A DNA stretch of 64,000 nucleotides from Lewinellaceae bacterium (GTDB taxonomy: Bacteria; Bacteroidota; Bacteroidia; Chitinophagales; Saprospiraceae). The stretch is taken from the NCBI GenBank assembly GCA_016708875.1, contig JADJFA010000012.1:124001-188000 (forward strand), in the 5' to 3' direction. Under the pieces are notes generated by a model, which searched no databases, was not told where the DNA came from, and was given only the letters and a program-made list of their open reading frames with translations. The translations under genes and the position numbers were made by a program. This document shows, one piece after another, positions 1 to 8,268 of the stretch (the stretch's first letter is position 1; every line of letters begins with the position of its first letter).

Positions 1-190
1 CTGAAAACACTTGCTGCAAAAGTAGATTTGCTGTTCTTTTACCTGCCCCAAAAATGGGAATACGTCGCGTATGGGTTTGCAAGGAAGTAGATTCAAGAAT
101 CACCCCATCCATTCTAAAGGTCGAAGCAAAGTGGTTTTGAACACAACAAGTTTACGCCTGCTTGGATTTCAATCGAATCAATCTTCAAAA

Positions 191-456
191 ATCGATTTCA
201 AAGGGTACACTTTTAGTTTTTGGAAAATTTATTTTTGGGCCATTCCCAAAGGGAATCCATGTTTATAGCAAGATAATCAAAGGTTTCACCGAAATCCCGA
301 AGGGATTTTATGTAAAAAATCGGGCGACGCGACATAAAATCCCTTCGGGATTTCGACCAAATCTTCGGCATTGAGCTATAAATATGGATTCCCTTCAGGA
401 ATGCTAAAACTGCCAAACTGAAAAAACTAAAAGTGTACCTCTTTAAAAAAATCGAA
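191..456. repeat. Nested palindromic (MITE-like) element
   Basis: Three nested inverted-repeat pairs share one centre. The outer arms are 191-222 and 419-454 (core tacacttttagttttt and its complement). The middle arms 241-269 and 375-403 match at about 26 of 29 positions. The inner arms 291-313 and 332-354 are a perfect 23-bp pair containing cccgaaggga. The whole could fold into one long cruciform or RNA hairpin ending about 20 bp before the glycosidase start at 477. No transposase-like frame is inside. A non-autonomous mobile element or a REP/BIME-type unit is inferred from the architecture only. Bases 1-190 hold nothing else I recognise. Confidence 0.75.
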
Positions 457-476
457 TCATTCGGTTATTCCCTGTC

Positions 477-2661
477 ATGAAACCACTCAGCTTTTTACTT
501 GCCCTTTTGCCCGTCATTCTCTTCGCCCAGCGCCCACAAATCGCTGAGATTCGCAAGCTGAACGGCCATGCCACGCTCTACGTCAATCAACAACCCGAGT
601 TGCCCTTTATGTATGCCCTTACCCATGTCACCGGCGGTCGCTGGAGCTGGGAAGAATTACCGGCACACAACCTCCGGCGTATGGGAGAAGCAGGAGTGCG
701 GCTGTTTCAGGTGGATTTGTGGCTGGAGGATATTTGGAAGGCAAAGGAAAAACGTCTCGATATGGATCTGGCAAAACGGCAAATTCGAGGAGTGTTGGAT
801 GCCTGTTCGGGCGGAGCTGTGGTGGTTCGTTTGCACCTCAACGCCCCAACCTGGTGGAATCAAACCCATCCCGAGGAATGCGTTCAATATGCCAATGGAC
901 CGGTGGAGGATCTGCCAGTCGGGCCTCCGTTCAATCATGAGGACGGTGATATTTTGAGGGGAAAACGGGCGAGTTTGGCTTCAGTGCTTTGGCGTAATGA
1001 AGCAGGCAAAAAACTGCAAGAATTTTGCCGCCGACTGTCACGAACCCGCGAAGGAAAAGCGGTGATCGGAATACACATTTCCGGGGGCGTTTATGGCGAA
1101 TGGCATCCCTGGGGCTTTATCAAACAGGAGCCGGATATCAGCGAGCCGATGCAACAAGCCTTTCGCAAGTGGCTGAAAAACAAATACTTGTCCGACGAGA
1201 ATCTTCAAGCCGCCTGGGGAAACAAGCGTTTTACAATAGACAACGCCACGGTGCCGGACACCCTGGAACGCCGCTGCTGTGCGGACGGTTTTTTTCGCGA
1301 TCCGGCACTCGAACAAAGGGTCATGGACTTCTACCGCTGCCAGCAATCGGTAATCGCCGACGACATTGAATTCTTTTGCCGCACCGCAAAAGAACAATGG
1401 GGAAGGCCCTTGATTACAGGTGTTTTTTACGGTTATATGCAGTTCGGTTTGTGCCGGCAGGCCATGAACGGGCACCTCGAAGCTGAGCGCCTCCTGCAAA
1501 GTCCCTGGATTGACTATTTCGCAGGACCGCCGAGTTATTATGGCCCATGCCGAAAAGCAGGAGGTTCGGGTATGCAAAGGGCGCCCATTCATTCCATTCA
1601 ATTGCATGGTAAAATGTGGTTCGATGAAATAGACAACGGTTACCAGCAAGACAAACGCGAGCGCGATTTTGTCCGCTCTGATATGTTGGGGGATACGAAT
1701 TACCTGCCCTTGCTTCAAAGAAGCCTGTGGCTTCCACTTGTGCAAAACTGCGGACTTTGGCTGTACGATTTTGGGCCCCGGCGCAATACAGGTTGGTGGG
1801 ACAGCCCTATGTATCGGGAAGAAATAAAACGCCCCTTGCAGTATTTTCGAAGCAAATATGGCCGGGCGACAAAACCCGAATCGCAAGCGGCAGATGCCCT
1901 CGTGGTGTGGGATACGGAAAGTTATTATGCCGTGAAAAACGTAAGTACCAAGCATTGCGAAAAGGGGCTGGACGCCGCAGCCGAGGAACTTCAACGCAGT
2001 GGAGTCGCATTAGACCATATCTATCTATTTGATTTGCAAGCGAGTTAACTTAAAAATTACAAAGCAATTGTTTTCATGAATGCCTGGGTACTAACCCCAG
2101 AGCAACGTCAATTCATACGCGATTCCGTGGCTCAAAACGGACGTACCTTAATCTGGAATTACGGCGCGGGGTACAGTAATGGAATCAGTAACAGCCAAGC
2201 GCTGACGGAACAATTGACGGGAATTTCCTTGCAAGCAGTAAAAATGAAGCAGAATCCGGTTTGGATTATGGGGCTGGATACCATTGAAAACCCAGAACCG
2301 CTCGATCCATTTTTACTCGTGTCCGATTCAGGAGCAGAATCTTTGGCGTTGCTACAAGAAAACGCTGGAGTGGCGATTGCCCGAAAAAAACTTTCCCAAC
2401 CATAGCATGATATACGCCGCTGTGCCTTTTCATCGAAGTACCGTTTTTCAGGATTTGCTTCAAAAGGCAGGCTGCAAGGTTTTGAATAATGCACCCGACG
2501 CCACATTCTCTTCCGACGAATTTATCGTACTTCACACCGGAACCGGTGGCAAAAGGGGTTTGCACTTGAAAAACGGAAAAACGCTTGAACTTGAATTACC
2601 CAAAATCGCCACAAAACTGTTGGATGCACGAACAGGGAAAGAAGTATTGGCCAAAGACTGA
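477..2661 (+). pseudogene. GH42-like secreted glycosidase, interrupted
   Basis: A signal peptide (residues 1-18, MKPLSFLLALLPVILFAQ) precedes a clan GH-A type barrel resembling GH42 beta-galactosidases. Candidate acid/base Glu208 lies in GGVYGEWHPWG and candidate nucleophile Glu384 in MWFDEIDNGY. The first frame ends at a TAA at 2046-2048, but the same frame continues at once (LKNYKAIVFMNAWVLTPEQR), as expected for the next domain, so this is an in-frame stop. A second break lies in the A7 run near 2386-2393, after which the C-terminus (NFPNHSMIYAAVPFHRSTVF) continues in another frame to 2661. Pieces are 477-2048, 2076-2405 and about 2390-2661. Either a decayed gene or two sequence errors. 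Substrate unknown; the location beside a polysaccharide locus is suggestive only. Confidence 0.7.
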
Positions 2662-2763
2662 CCTTCGGTGTTCGAGGTGGCCCTCACTTGATTGTCCTTG
2701 TAATTTAGGTGTGCCACACTTTTCTGAACACTCTCTACCATTCGACTTTGAAGTTCTCTACGC

Positions 2764-3339
2764 ATGTCATACTACGCACACCCTACTGCCATCATTGACC
2801 CCGGCGCCCAAATCGGCGACAACACCCGTATCTGGCATTTTTGCCACCTTTCCACACAAAGTGTGATTGGTCAAAACTGCGTACTCGGGCAAAATGTGTT
2901 CGTGGCAAACGGCGTGGTACTCGGCAACGGCGTGAAAGTGCAGAATAACGTCTCCCTCTACACGGGCGTAACCTGCGAGGACGATGTGTTCCTTGGGCCT
3001 AGTATGGTGTTCACCAATGTCATCAATCCACGAAGTTTTGTAGAACGCAAGCACGAGATTCGTCCCACACTCGTAAAGCATGGCGCGAGCATCGGCGCCA
3101 ATGCCACCGTTTTGTGTGGGATTACACTTGGGCGATTTTGCATGATTGGCGCCGGAGCCGTGGTAACCAAAGATGTACCGGATTTCGCGCTGTTGGCGGG
3201 TGTGCCTGCGAAACAGATTGGCTGGGTAAGTCGCCTCGGGCATCGGCTGGAACTGGACAAGGAAGGCAAGGCTACTTGCCCCGAAAGTGGGGAGCAATAT
3301 TGGCTTATCGGAGGATGTCTCTCGAGTAATATTTTTTGA
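2764..3339 (+). CDS. Left-handed beta-helix sugar N-acetyltransferase (WbpD/WlbB-like)
   Basis: 191 residues, with hexapeptide repeats over most of the length (IIDPGAQIGDNTRIW, VIGQNCVLGQNVFVANGVVL, ASIGANATVLCGITLG). The turn VIN-PRSFVERKHEIRPT followed by the acetyl-CoA-binding GAGAVVTKDVPDFALLAGVP segment is typical of WbpD/WlbB enzymes, which acetylate the 3-amino group of UDP-2-acetamido-3-amino sugars. A cytoplasmic enzyme making a nucleotide sugar for surface glycan. The neighbouring aminotransferase and dehydratase fit an amino-sugar branch, although no WbpA/WbpB-type dehydrogenase is in the window, so the exact substrate is open. The ATG at 2764 begins directly in the first conserved repeat (YYAHPTAIID). 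An alternative is a PglD-like 4-N-acetyltransferase role. Confidence 0.85.
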   Translation: MSYYAHPTAIIDPGAQIGDNTRIWHFCHLSTQSVIGQNCVLGQNVFVANGVVLGNGVKVQNNVSLYTGVTCEDDVFLGPSMVFTNVINPRSFVERKHEIRPTLVKHGASIGANATVLCGITLGRFCMIGAGAVVTKDVPDFALLAGVPAKQIGWVSRLGHRLELDKEGKATCPESGEQYWLIGGCLSSNIF

Positions 3340-3784
3340 AAGAGGGATAACTAATTGCATAAGCGCAAATAGTTTATATTAAACTATTTGTGCCCTACCT
3401 ACTTAGCAATCTATTGTTCATGGGAATCAGGGGTATAAACAGGTGCGTAGCACCCCAAACGTCGGTAGAAATTGATAATGCAACAGAAGGTGCATAGCAC
3501 CGAAACGATGCTCCCTCACAACCGGGGCCATAATAGAGGGTATTATAAAAAAAAATCTGAAAATGTTTGGAACAGGTTTGGCCCTGATAACCCTTCTGTT
3601 TAAAGAGGGTTAGTTGCGGATGGTTGTGGAAACGAAGACAGGCCCGGCGGAGGGGGGAAAAAAAAAATAAAATATAAATTTTTTTTTGAGAGAAACGGGT
3701 TTATGGAGGTTATGCACCTAGATTAGTTTAACCACCTGATTTACATTTTGTGCTTTTTCACTGAGGAAAAAAATACACGTTCCT
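3340..3784. repeat. AT-rich gap with GGTGCNTAGCACC palindromes
   Basis: No gene is supported here. The palindromic unit ggtgcgtagcacc occurs near 3442-3454 and again as ggtgcatagcacc near 3490-3502, separated by a 36-bp spacer. Such units resemble interspersed palindromes common in Bacteroidota intergenic DNA. Downstream is a purine/T-rich stretch (about 3655-3690) and a GAGG at 3762-3765 that could be a weak ribosome site for the next gene. Confidence 0.5.
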
Positions 3785-5017
3785 TTGATCGCCCCCCTCA
3801 TTGATCAACCCGTCATTGACGAAGTCAAAGACTGCCTAACCAACACCGGATGGCTCACCTCGGGTCCCAAGGTTTTGCAATTGGAGGCGGAACTAAGGAT
3901 TTTAACGGGTGCTCCTGCGGTGCTGTGCGTGAACTCCTGGACATCCGGCGCAATGCTCATGCTGCGTTGGTTTGGGGTTGGTCCGGGCGACGAGGTGATT
4001 ATCCCGGCTTATACCTATTCAGCTACTGCTTTGTGCGCCCTCAACATTGGGGCAAAAGTGGTGATGGTAGACGTAAAGGATGATTTTACGATAGACCCGG
4101 CCAAAATCCGGGCAGCCATTACGCCCCGCACTAAAGCCATTATTCCCGTAGACATTGGTGGTTGGATGGCTGATTACGACGCCATTATGGAGTTGGTGTA
4201 TGATGCGGAAGTACGCGCGATGTTTTTGCCCAGCACACCTGAACAGGAAAAACTGGGGCGGATATTCGTGGTAGCCGATGCAGCGCATTCCATTGGGGCA
4301 CATTACAAAGGACGGCCTTGCGGGCTTTGTGCCGATGCCACTGTACTCTCGTTTCACTCGGTCAAAAACGTGACCACGGGCGAGGGTGGTGCAGTCTGTC
4401 TACACCTCCCCCAGCCTTTCGACCATGAAGCGGAATACAAGTTTTTGAAAGCCTTTGCGCTCAATGGACAGACCAAAAGTGCCTTCGAGAAAAACCAGCC
4501 AGGTGCCTGGCGTTACGACATCATTGCCCAAGGCATGAAGATCAATATGCCCGATATTTGTGCGGCCATTGGCCTCGCACAAATCCGCCGTTACAAAGAG
4601 GAATTGTTGCCGGAGCGGGTAAAAATATTTGAGCGGTACCAAACCGGGTTGGGGAAACACGACTGGGCGATTTTGCCTACACTGCGCGATAAACACCAAA
4701 GCCAGTCCTCCTGCCATTTGTATTTATTGAGGATAAAAAACATCACCGAGACACACCGCGACATCATCATCCAACGCATTTCAGAGCGTGGTGTAGGTGT
4801 GAATGTTCATTATATCCCAATGCCTATGTTGACCTTGTTCCGAAACCTCGGTTACCGCATGGAGGACTATCCTAATACTTACGAATTGTATAAAGGGGAG
4901 ATTTCTTTGCCGATTTACAACGGATTGAAGGATGAGGAGATTGATTATGTGATTCAAACGATTGTTGCGTCAGTTTGCCCCCCCCCAACCCCTCCCCTGC
5001 GGGGGAGGGGGGCTTGA
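3785..5017 (+). CDS. DegT/DnrJ/EryC1/StrS-family PLP aminotransferase
   Basis: About 400 residues with the family landmarks: TGWLTSGPKVLQLEAEL near the N-terminus, IPAYTYSATALCALNIGAK, DAAHSIGA before the PLP site, and SFHSVKNVTTGEGG whose Lys (about residue 193) should form the Schiff base with PLP. These enzymes transfer an amino group to a nucleotide 4-keto (or 3-keto) sugar. With the CapD-like dehydratase downstream and acetyltransferase upstream it fits a UDP-4-amino-sugar pathway. The start is uncertain: TTG at 3785 is the first usable codon, but the family usually has a few more residues (the frame reads HVPLIAPLID upstream from a non-standard ATA at 3773). The last ~12 codons (PPPTPPLRGRGA) are read from a GC-rich palindromic repeat that seems to have replaced the native end. 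Confidence 0.85.
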   Translation: MIAPLIDQPVIDEVKDCLTNTGWLTSGPKVLQLEAELRILTGAPAVLCVNSWTSGAMLMLRWFGVGPGDEVIIPAYTYSATALCALNIGAKVVMVDVKDDFTIDPAKIRAAITPRTKAIIPVDIGGWMADYDAIMELVYDAEVRAMFLPSTPEQEKLGRIFVVADAAHSIGAHYKGRPCGLCADATVLSFHSVKNVTTGEGGAVCLHLPQPFDHEAEYKFLKAFALNGQTKSAFEKNQPGAWRYDIIAQGMKINMPDICAAIGLAQIRRYKEELLPERVKIFERYQTGLGKHDWAILPTLRDKHQSQSSCHLYLLRIKNITETHRDIIIQRISERGVGVNVHYIPMPMLTLFRNLGYRMEDYPNTYELYKGEISLPIYNGLKDEEIDYVIQTIVASVCPPPTPPLRGRGA

Positions 5018-5199
5018 TTTCGTTCTACTTATTTTACTCAAAACCATATTCAAGAAATAGTTTATCAGCGCAAAAATCTTTACTTCTACAGACTCATGTC
5101 ATCATTTTACCTTTTAAACCCACTGGTAACCAAAATCAATATATGTTTTGAGTGCAAGCCCCCCTCCCCCGTAGGGGAGGGGTTGGGGGTGGGGTTAAC
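4979..5199. repeat. Inverted pair of GC-rich palindromic repeats
   Basis: The unit at 4979-5015 (ccaacccctcccctgcgggg core) recurs in inverse orientation at about 5158-5199, with about 35 bp matching almost perfectly and one centre mismatch (tgcg versus tacg). Each arm is itself a hairpin of C-rich and G-rich halves. The first arm supplies the C-terminal codons of the aminotransferase. The ~140 bp between the arms is AT-rich and gene-free. The same micro-repeat type is found inside the FG-GAP genes (43571-43601, 47146-47180), so this is a dispersed family. Confidence 0.75.
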
Positions 5200-5246
5200 A
5201 AGGCAGCGCGAAATGTAAAATAGCTTAAATTACTATCACTTAACCC

Positions 5247-6479
5247 TTGCTCGACCTTCCCAAATTCATTTCCCAGCACGTCACCGGACGCAGTGAACCT
5301 CTTTTCAAACCCGATTTGGAAAGATTCAATGCCGAATTGGCTGCCAGCATTGACGGACGCTCGGTGCTGGTTATCGGTGGGGCTGGAACCATCGGGGCAT
5401 CGTTCGTAAAAGCAATTTTGAAATTCCGACCGGCACGTCTTTATGTGATAGACATCAACGAAAACGGTCTCACAGAACTCGTGCGCGACCTGCGCAGCAG
5501 CCTAGGTTTCAACATCCCGCCTGTATTCCTTACTTACCCGATTGACTTTGGCGACGCGGTGTTTGAGAAAATCCTTCGGCGCGAGGGTCCGTTTGAAATC
5601 GTGGCCAATTTCGCCGCCCACAAGCACGTGCGAAGTGAAAAAGACCATTATTCCATTGAGGCGATGTTGATCAATAATGTGTTCAAAGCCAAGCACTTGC
5701 TCGATCTTCTGGCGGCGAACAAGCCTGAGCGTTTTTTCTGTGTAAGCACCGACAAGGCTGCAAAACCTGTGAACGTAATGGGGGCCTCCAAGAAATTGAT
5801 GGAGCAGATGCTCTTGTCTTACGCTTCGGAAATACCCGTAACGACGGCGCGTTTTGCAAACGTATCTTTTTCCAATGGCAGCCTGCTCGCTGGATTTTTG
5901 GAACGGTTGATGAAGCGACAACCACTCTCCGCGCCCAAGGATGTGCAGCGGTATTTTCTGTCACCAGAAGAGTCAGGGCAACTTTGTCTGCTGGCCTGTG
6001 TTCTGGGCAAATCGGGGGAGGTTTTCTTCCCTAAACTAGATGCGCGGCATGACCTGCGGAGGTTCTCGGACATTGGCACGGCCTTGTTGGAAACGCTTGG
6101 CTTTCAAGCAGATATCTGCGGCAGCGAACAAGAGGCTCGGGAAAAAGCGGCACTTATAACTGCTGATTCCAAATTCTGGCCGGTGTTCTATTTTGCATCT
6201 GACACTTCTGGAGAAAAGGCCCGCGAGGAGTTTTTTACCGAAAAGGAGACCTTGGATTTGGAGCGGTTTGCCGCTCTCGGGGTGGTAAAACCGAGTGCCC
6301 AGCATAGTGACGGGGTGACTTTGAGTCACCCCGTCACTATCTCCCAAATGCTGCTTGAATTAAAGGCTGTTCTAGCAGAAGAGGATGTCAACAAAGATGA
6401 TCTTGTAACTGTCTTGCAGCGACTTGTGCCTGATTTTCAACATATTGAGACTGGGAAGGGGCTGGATTCAAAAATGTAA
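5247..6479 (+). CDS. CapD/FlaA1-like nucleotide-sugar 4,6-dehydratase
   Basis: 410 residues. The Rossmann motif GGAGTIGAS starts near residue 44, followed by YVIDINENGLTEL, NFAAHKHVRSEKD, the CVSTDKAAKPVNVMGASKKL stretch with the MxxxK pair that replaces the usual SDR YxxxK, and FANVSFSNGSLLAGF. This is the polysaccharide biosynthesis protein family (PF02719 type), whose members 4,6-dehydrate UDP-GlcNAc. It is a soluble short form without the FlaA1 membrane domain. It probably feeds the aminotransferase upstream. The start chosen is TTG 5247; no ATG is better placed. A perfect 17-bp-arm palindrome at 6304-6340 is read in frame as HSDGVTLSHPVTIS in a poorly conserved C-terminal linker. Confidence 0.85.
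   Translation: MLDLPKFISQHVTGRSEPLFKPDLERFNAELAASIDGRSVLVIGGAGTIGASFVKAILKFRPARLYVIDINENGLTELVRDLRSSLGFNIPPVFLTYPIDFGDAVFEKILRREGPFEIVANFAAHKHVRSEKDHYSIEAMLINNVFKAKHLLDLLAANKPERFFCVSTDKAAKPVNVMGASKKLMEQMLLSYASEIPVTTARFANVSFSNGSLLAGFLERLMKRQPLSAPKDVQRYFLSPEESGQLCLLACVLGKSGEVFFPKLDARHDLRRFSDIGTALLETLGFQADICGSEQEAREKAALITADSKFWPVFYFASDTSGEKAREEFFTEKETLDLERFAALGVVKPSAQHSDGVTLSHPVTISQMLLELKAVLAEEDVNKDDLVTVLQRLVPDFQHIETGKGLDSKM
6304..6340. repeat. Perfect palindrome inside the dehydratase gene
   Basis: Arms 6304-6320 and 6324-6340 are exact reverse complements (17 bp each, 3-nt loop ttg). The unit contains gtgacggggtgact. It is read through in frame and adds about 12 residues. Confidence 0.9.
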
Positions 6480-6511
6480 GAAGTGACACTTTTTTAAAAA
6501 ATGTCACTTCT
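6479..6511. terminator. Hairpin after the dehydratase gene
   Basis: The sequence agaagtgaca..., a T6/A6 centre and ...tgtcacttct form a stem beginning at the stop codon of the dehydratase. It is symmetric (A-tract and T-tract in the loop), so it could terminate on either strand or be another palindromic repeat unit. The next gene starts 36 bp later. Confidence 0.5.
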
Positions 6512-6547
6512 ACACAAAAGCCCAATGCATCAAATCAACACACGCAC

Positions 6548-7225
6548 GTGTATCTCTCAATCAAACGCCTCTTAGACATTCTTACCGCGATAACAGCGCT
6601 CACACTACTTGTGCCTTTGTTCATCCCCATCATAATCGCCTTGCGGCTCACAGGGGAAGGCGAGGTGTTTTACCGACAAAACCGGGTAGGCTTTCAAAAC
6701 AAAAATTTCCAAATCTGGAAGTTTGCGACCATGCTGAAAAACAGTCCGAACATTGGAACGGGTAGCCTCACCTTGCGCAATGACCCGCGCGTCACCATCA
6801 TCGGGAAATACCTGCGCAAAAGTAAAATCAATGAACTACCCCAACTTATCAACTTACTAGCTGGTGAAATGTCGTTGGTCGGCCCGCGACCTCAAATGAA
6901 AGTAGATTTTGAAGCCTTTCCCTATGATGTTCAAGAAATTATATACAAGGTGCGCCCAGGAATAACCGGCATCGGGAGCATTATCTTCCGGGATGAAGAA
7001 CGATTGCTTTCAGTGCCTGGCCGTGATCCGCGACAGTTTTATGTGGAACATATTGCTCCTTATAAAGGCTCGGTAGAGATATGGTACCATAATCATTTGT
7101 CGTTCTGGACAGACTTGCGGCTGGTGCTCCTTACGGCTTGGGTGATTGTTCAGCCTGAGAGTGATTTGCATTTTCGAGTTTTTAGGGACTTGCCGAGGTT
7201 ACCAGAAGCATTTCAGACCTCGTAG
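6548..7225 (+). CDS. Initiating sugar-phosphate transferase (PglC/WcaJ family)
   Basis: 225 residues, GTG start. One N-terminal membrane segment (about residues 8-34) is followed by the bacterial sugar transferase domain (PF02397): EGEVFYRQNRVGF, IWKFATMLKNSP, NDPRVTIIGKYLRKSKINEL and MSLVGPRPQ, then VRPGITGIGSI. The protein should move a sugar-1-phosphate from a UDP-sugar to undecaprenyl phosphate at the inner membrane and so start the glycan repeat. Its short, single-membrane-segment form matches PglC-like enzymes rather than the long WbaP/WcaJ type. Where family members usually show Asp-Glu before LPQL, this protein reads Asn-Glu (KINELPQL). It lies 68 bp after the dehydratase and before the phosphatase gene, probably in one transcript. 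Confidence 0.88.
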   Translation: MYLSIKRLLDILTAITALTLLVPLFIPIIIALRLTGEGEVFYRQNRVGFQNKNFQIWKFATMLKNSPNIGTGSLTLRNDPRVTIIGKYLRKSKINELPQLINLLAGEMSLVGPRPQMKVDFEAFPYDVQEIIYKVRPGITGIGSIIFRDEERLLSVPGRDPRQFYVEHIAPYKGSVEIWYHNHLSFWTDLRLVLLTAWVIVQPESDLHFRVFRDLPRLPEAFQTS

Positions 7226-7245
7226 GTTTTCAAAAACCTACGAGG
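7218..7245. terminator. Hairpin overlapping the sugar-transferase stop
   Basis: The palindrome cctcgtaggtttt / aaaacctacgagg (arms of about 13 bp, short loop) overlaps the last codons and TAG of the sugar transferase. It could stop transcription or protect the 3' end; it also matches the style of the dispersed palindromes in this genome. Confidence 0.5.
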
Positions 7246-7263
7246 ACTTACCAGCGATTAGCC

Positions 7264-8037
7264 ATGTTCAACTTATTTAAAACATCACCGCCCCCCACCC
7301 TACCCGATTTCTCGATCCTGGGTACCGACCTGCATTCCCACCTCCTACCTGGCATAGACGATGGCGCACCCGATTTGGAAACTTCGTTGACCTTGATTCA
7401 GGAATTGCAATCGCTTGGCTTTCGTCGGATTTTCACCACGCCGCATGTGATGTCGGACATTTATCCAAACAGCCGGAACCAGATTCTTAGAAAAAGGGAT
7501 GAGGTACAAGAAGCACTCGATGAATTGGGTATCGAAATTGAATTCGACGCAGCCGCAGAATACTATCTGAATCCAAATTTCGCAGGCATGCTGAAAGGGG
7601 AAAGTTTGTTGACTTTGCCAGGCGACCGGGTACTCGTGGAAATGTCTTTCTACCAGCCTTACCGCGACTTGCACCGCCTCCTTTTTGACTTGCAAATGAA
7701 GGGTTACCACCCCATTCTGGCACACCCGGAACGCTACCCTTATTACCGTACCGCTGAGGACTACGAAAATCTGAAAGCCTTGGGTTGTGCCCTGCAAGTC
7801 AATCTGCTTTCACTCACGGGCTACTACGGCAAGCCTATCCAATCCGCCGCCAAAACCATCCTTGATCTTGGCCTCGCCGACTTTCTCGCCACCGACCTGC
7901 ACCACGCCCGTCACGCGGAGAATCTCCGGCAGGCACTTTCCCATGAATTGGTTGTCAAGACCTTGCAAGCAAGTGATTTTCAGAAGTACTCAGGCGGAAC
8001 GGCAGCGGGACCGCATATACGTATGGAACACGGATAA
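7264..8037 (+). CDS. CpsB/YwqE-type PHP tyrosine phosphatase
   Basis: 257 residues of the polymerase-histidinol phosphatase fold. Metal ligands are visible in GTDLHSHLLPGIDDGAPD, IFTTPHVMSDIYPN, the HPERYPYYR segment and ATDLHHARH. CpsB/YwqE/Wzb-like proteins dephosphorylate the tyrosine kinase that controls capsule chain length and export; no Wzc-type kinase is in this window. The ATG at 7264 follows a hairpin and begins just ahead of the conserved core. The last few codons (PHIRMEHG) run into the following inverted repeat, suggesting the native end was replaced. Confidence 0.87.
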   Translation: MFNLFKTSPPPTLPDFSILGTDLHSHLLPGIDDGAPDLETSLTLIQELQSLGFRRIFTTPHVMSDIYPNSRNQILRKRDEVQEALDELGIEIEFDAAAEYYLNPNFAGMLKGESLLTLPGDRVLVEMSFYQPYRDLHRLLFDLQMKGYHPILAHPERYPYYRTAEDYENLKALGCALQVNLLSLTGYYGKPIQSAAKTILDLGLADFLATDLHHARHAENLRQALSHELVVKTLQASDFQKYSGGTAAGPHIRMEHG

Positions 8038-8203
8038 CACAGATGAGACACGGATTTTTTGTTTGCTACGCAAACTTATTCACCCAAACCTAAAAAAATC
8101 CGTGTCCTATCCGTGCCATCCGTGTCCCCTACGTACACGCGAGGTCGTAAGACCCACACAAAGCGAAAAAATCCATGTCTAATCCGTGTCATCCGTGTTC
8201 CTT
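8024..8203. repeat. Inverted repeat built of ATCCGTGTC-like units
   Basis: The left arm 8025-8061 and right arm 8165-8201 match at about 31 of 37 positions when one is inverted. A second inverted copy of the arm lies at about 8092-8128. Arms consist of repeated ccgtgtc / gacacgg units. The element begins in the last codons of the phosphatase gene and fills the gap before gmd, which otherwise has no features. Confidence 0.75.
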
Positions 8204-8268
8204 TTCCCTTAAAAACCAGACCTTTGCACCTCCAATTCTAGCAGACTAAACCGTTCTGCTTCGCAACT

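Noticed and set aside
1038..1994. 318-residue minus-strand frame over the glycosidase
   Set aside because: The plus strand encodes a recognisable GH-A enzyme with signal peptide; the opposite frame has no motif.
3655..3690. Possible replication origin (A/T-rich tract)
   Set aside because: No DnaA-box cluster or dnaA/dnaN neighbours were seen.
8024..8203. Possible CRISPR array (repeated ATCCGTGTC)
   Set aside because: Units are too short and irregular, arms are inverted rather than direct, and no cas gene is present.
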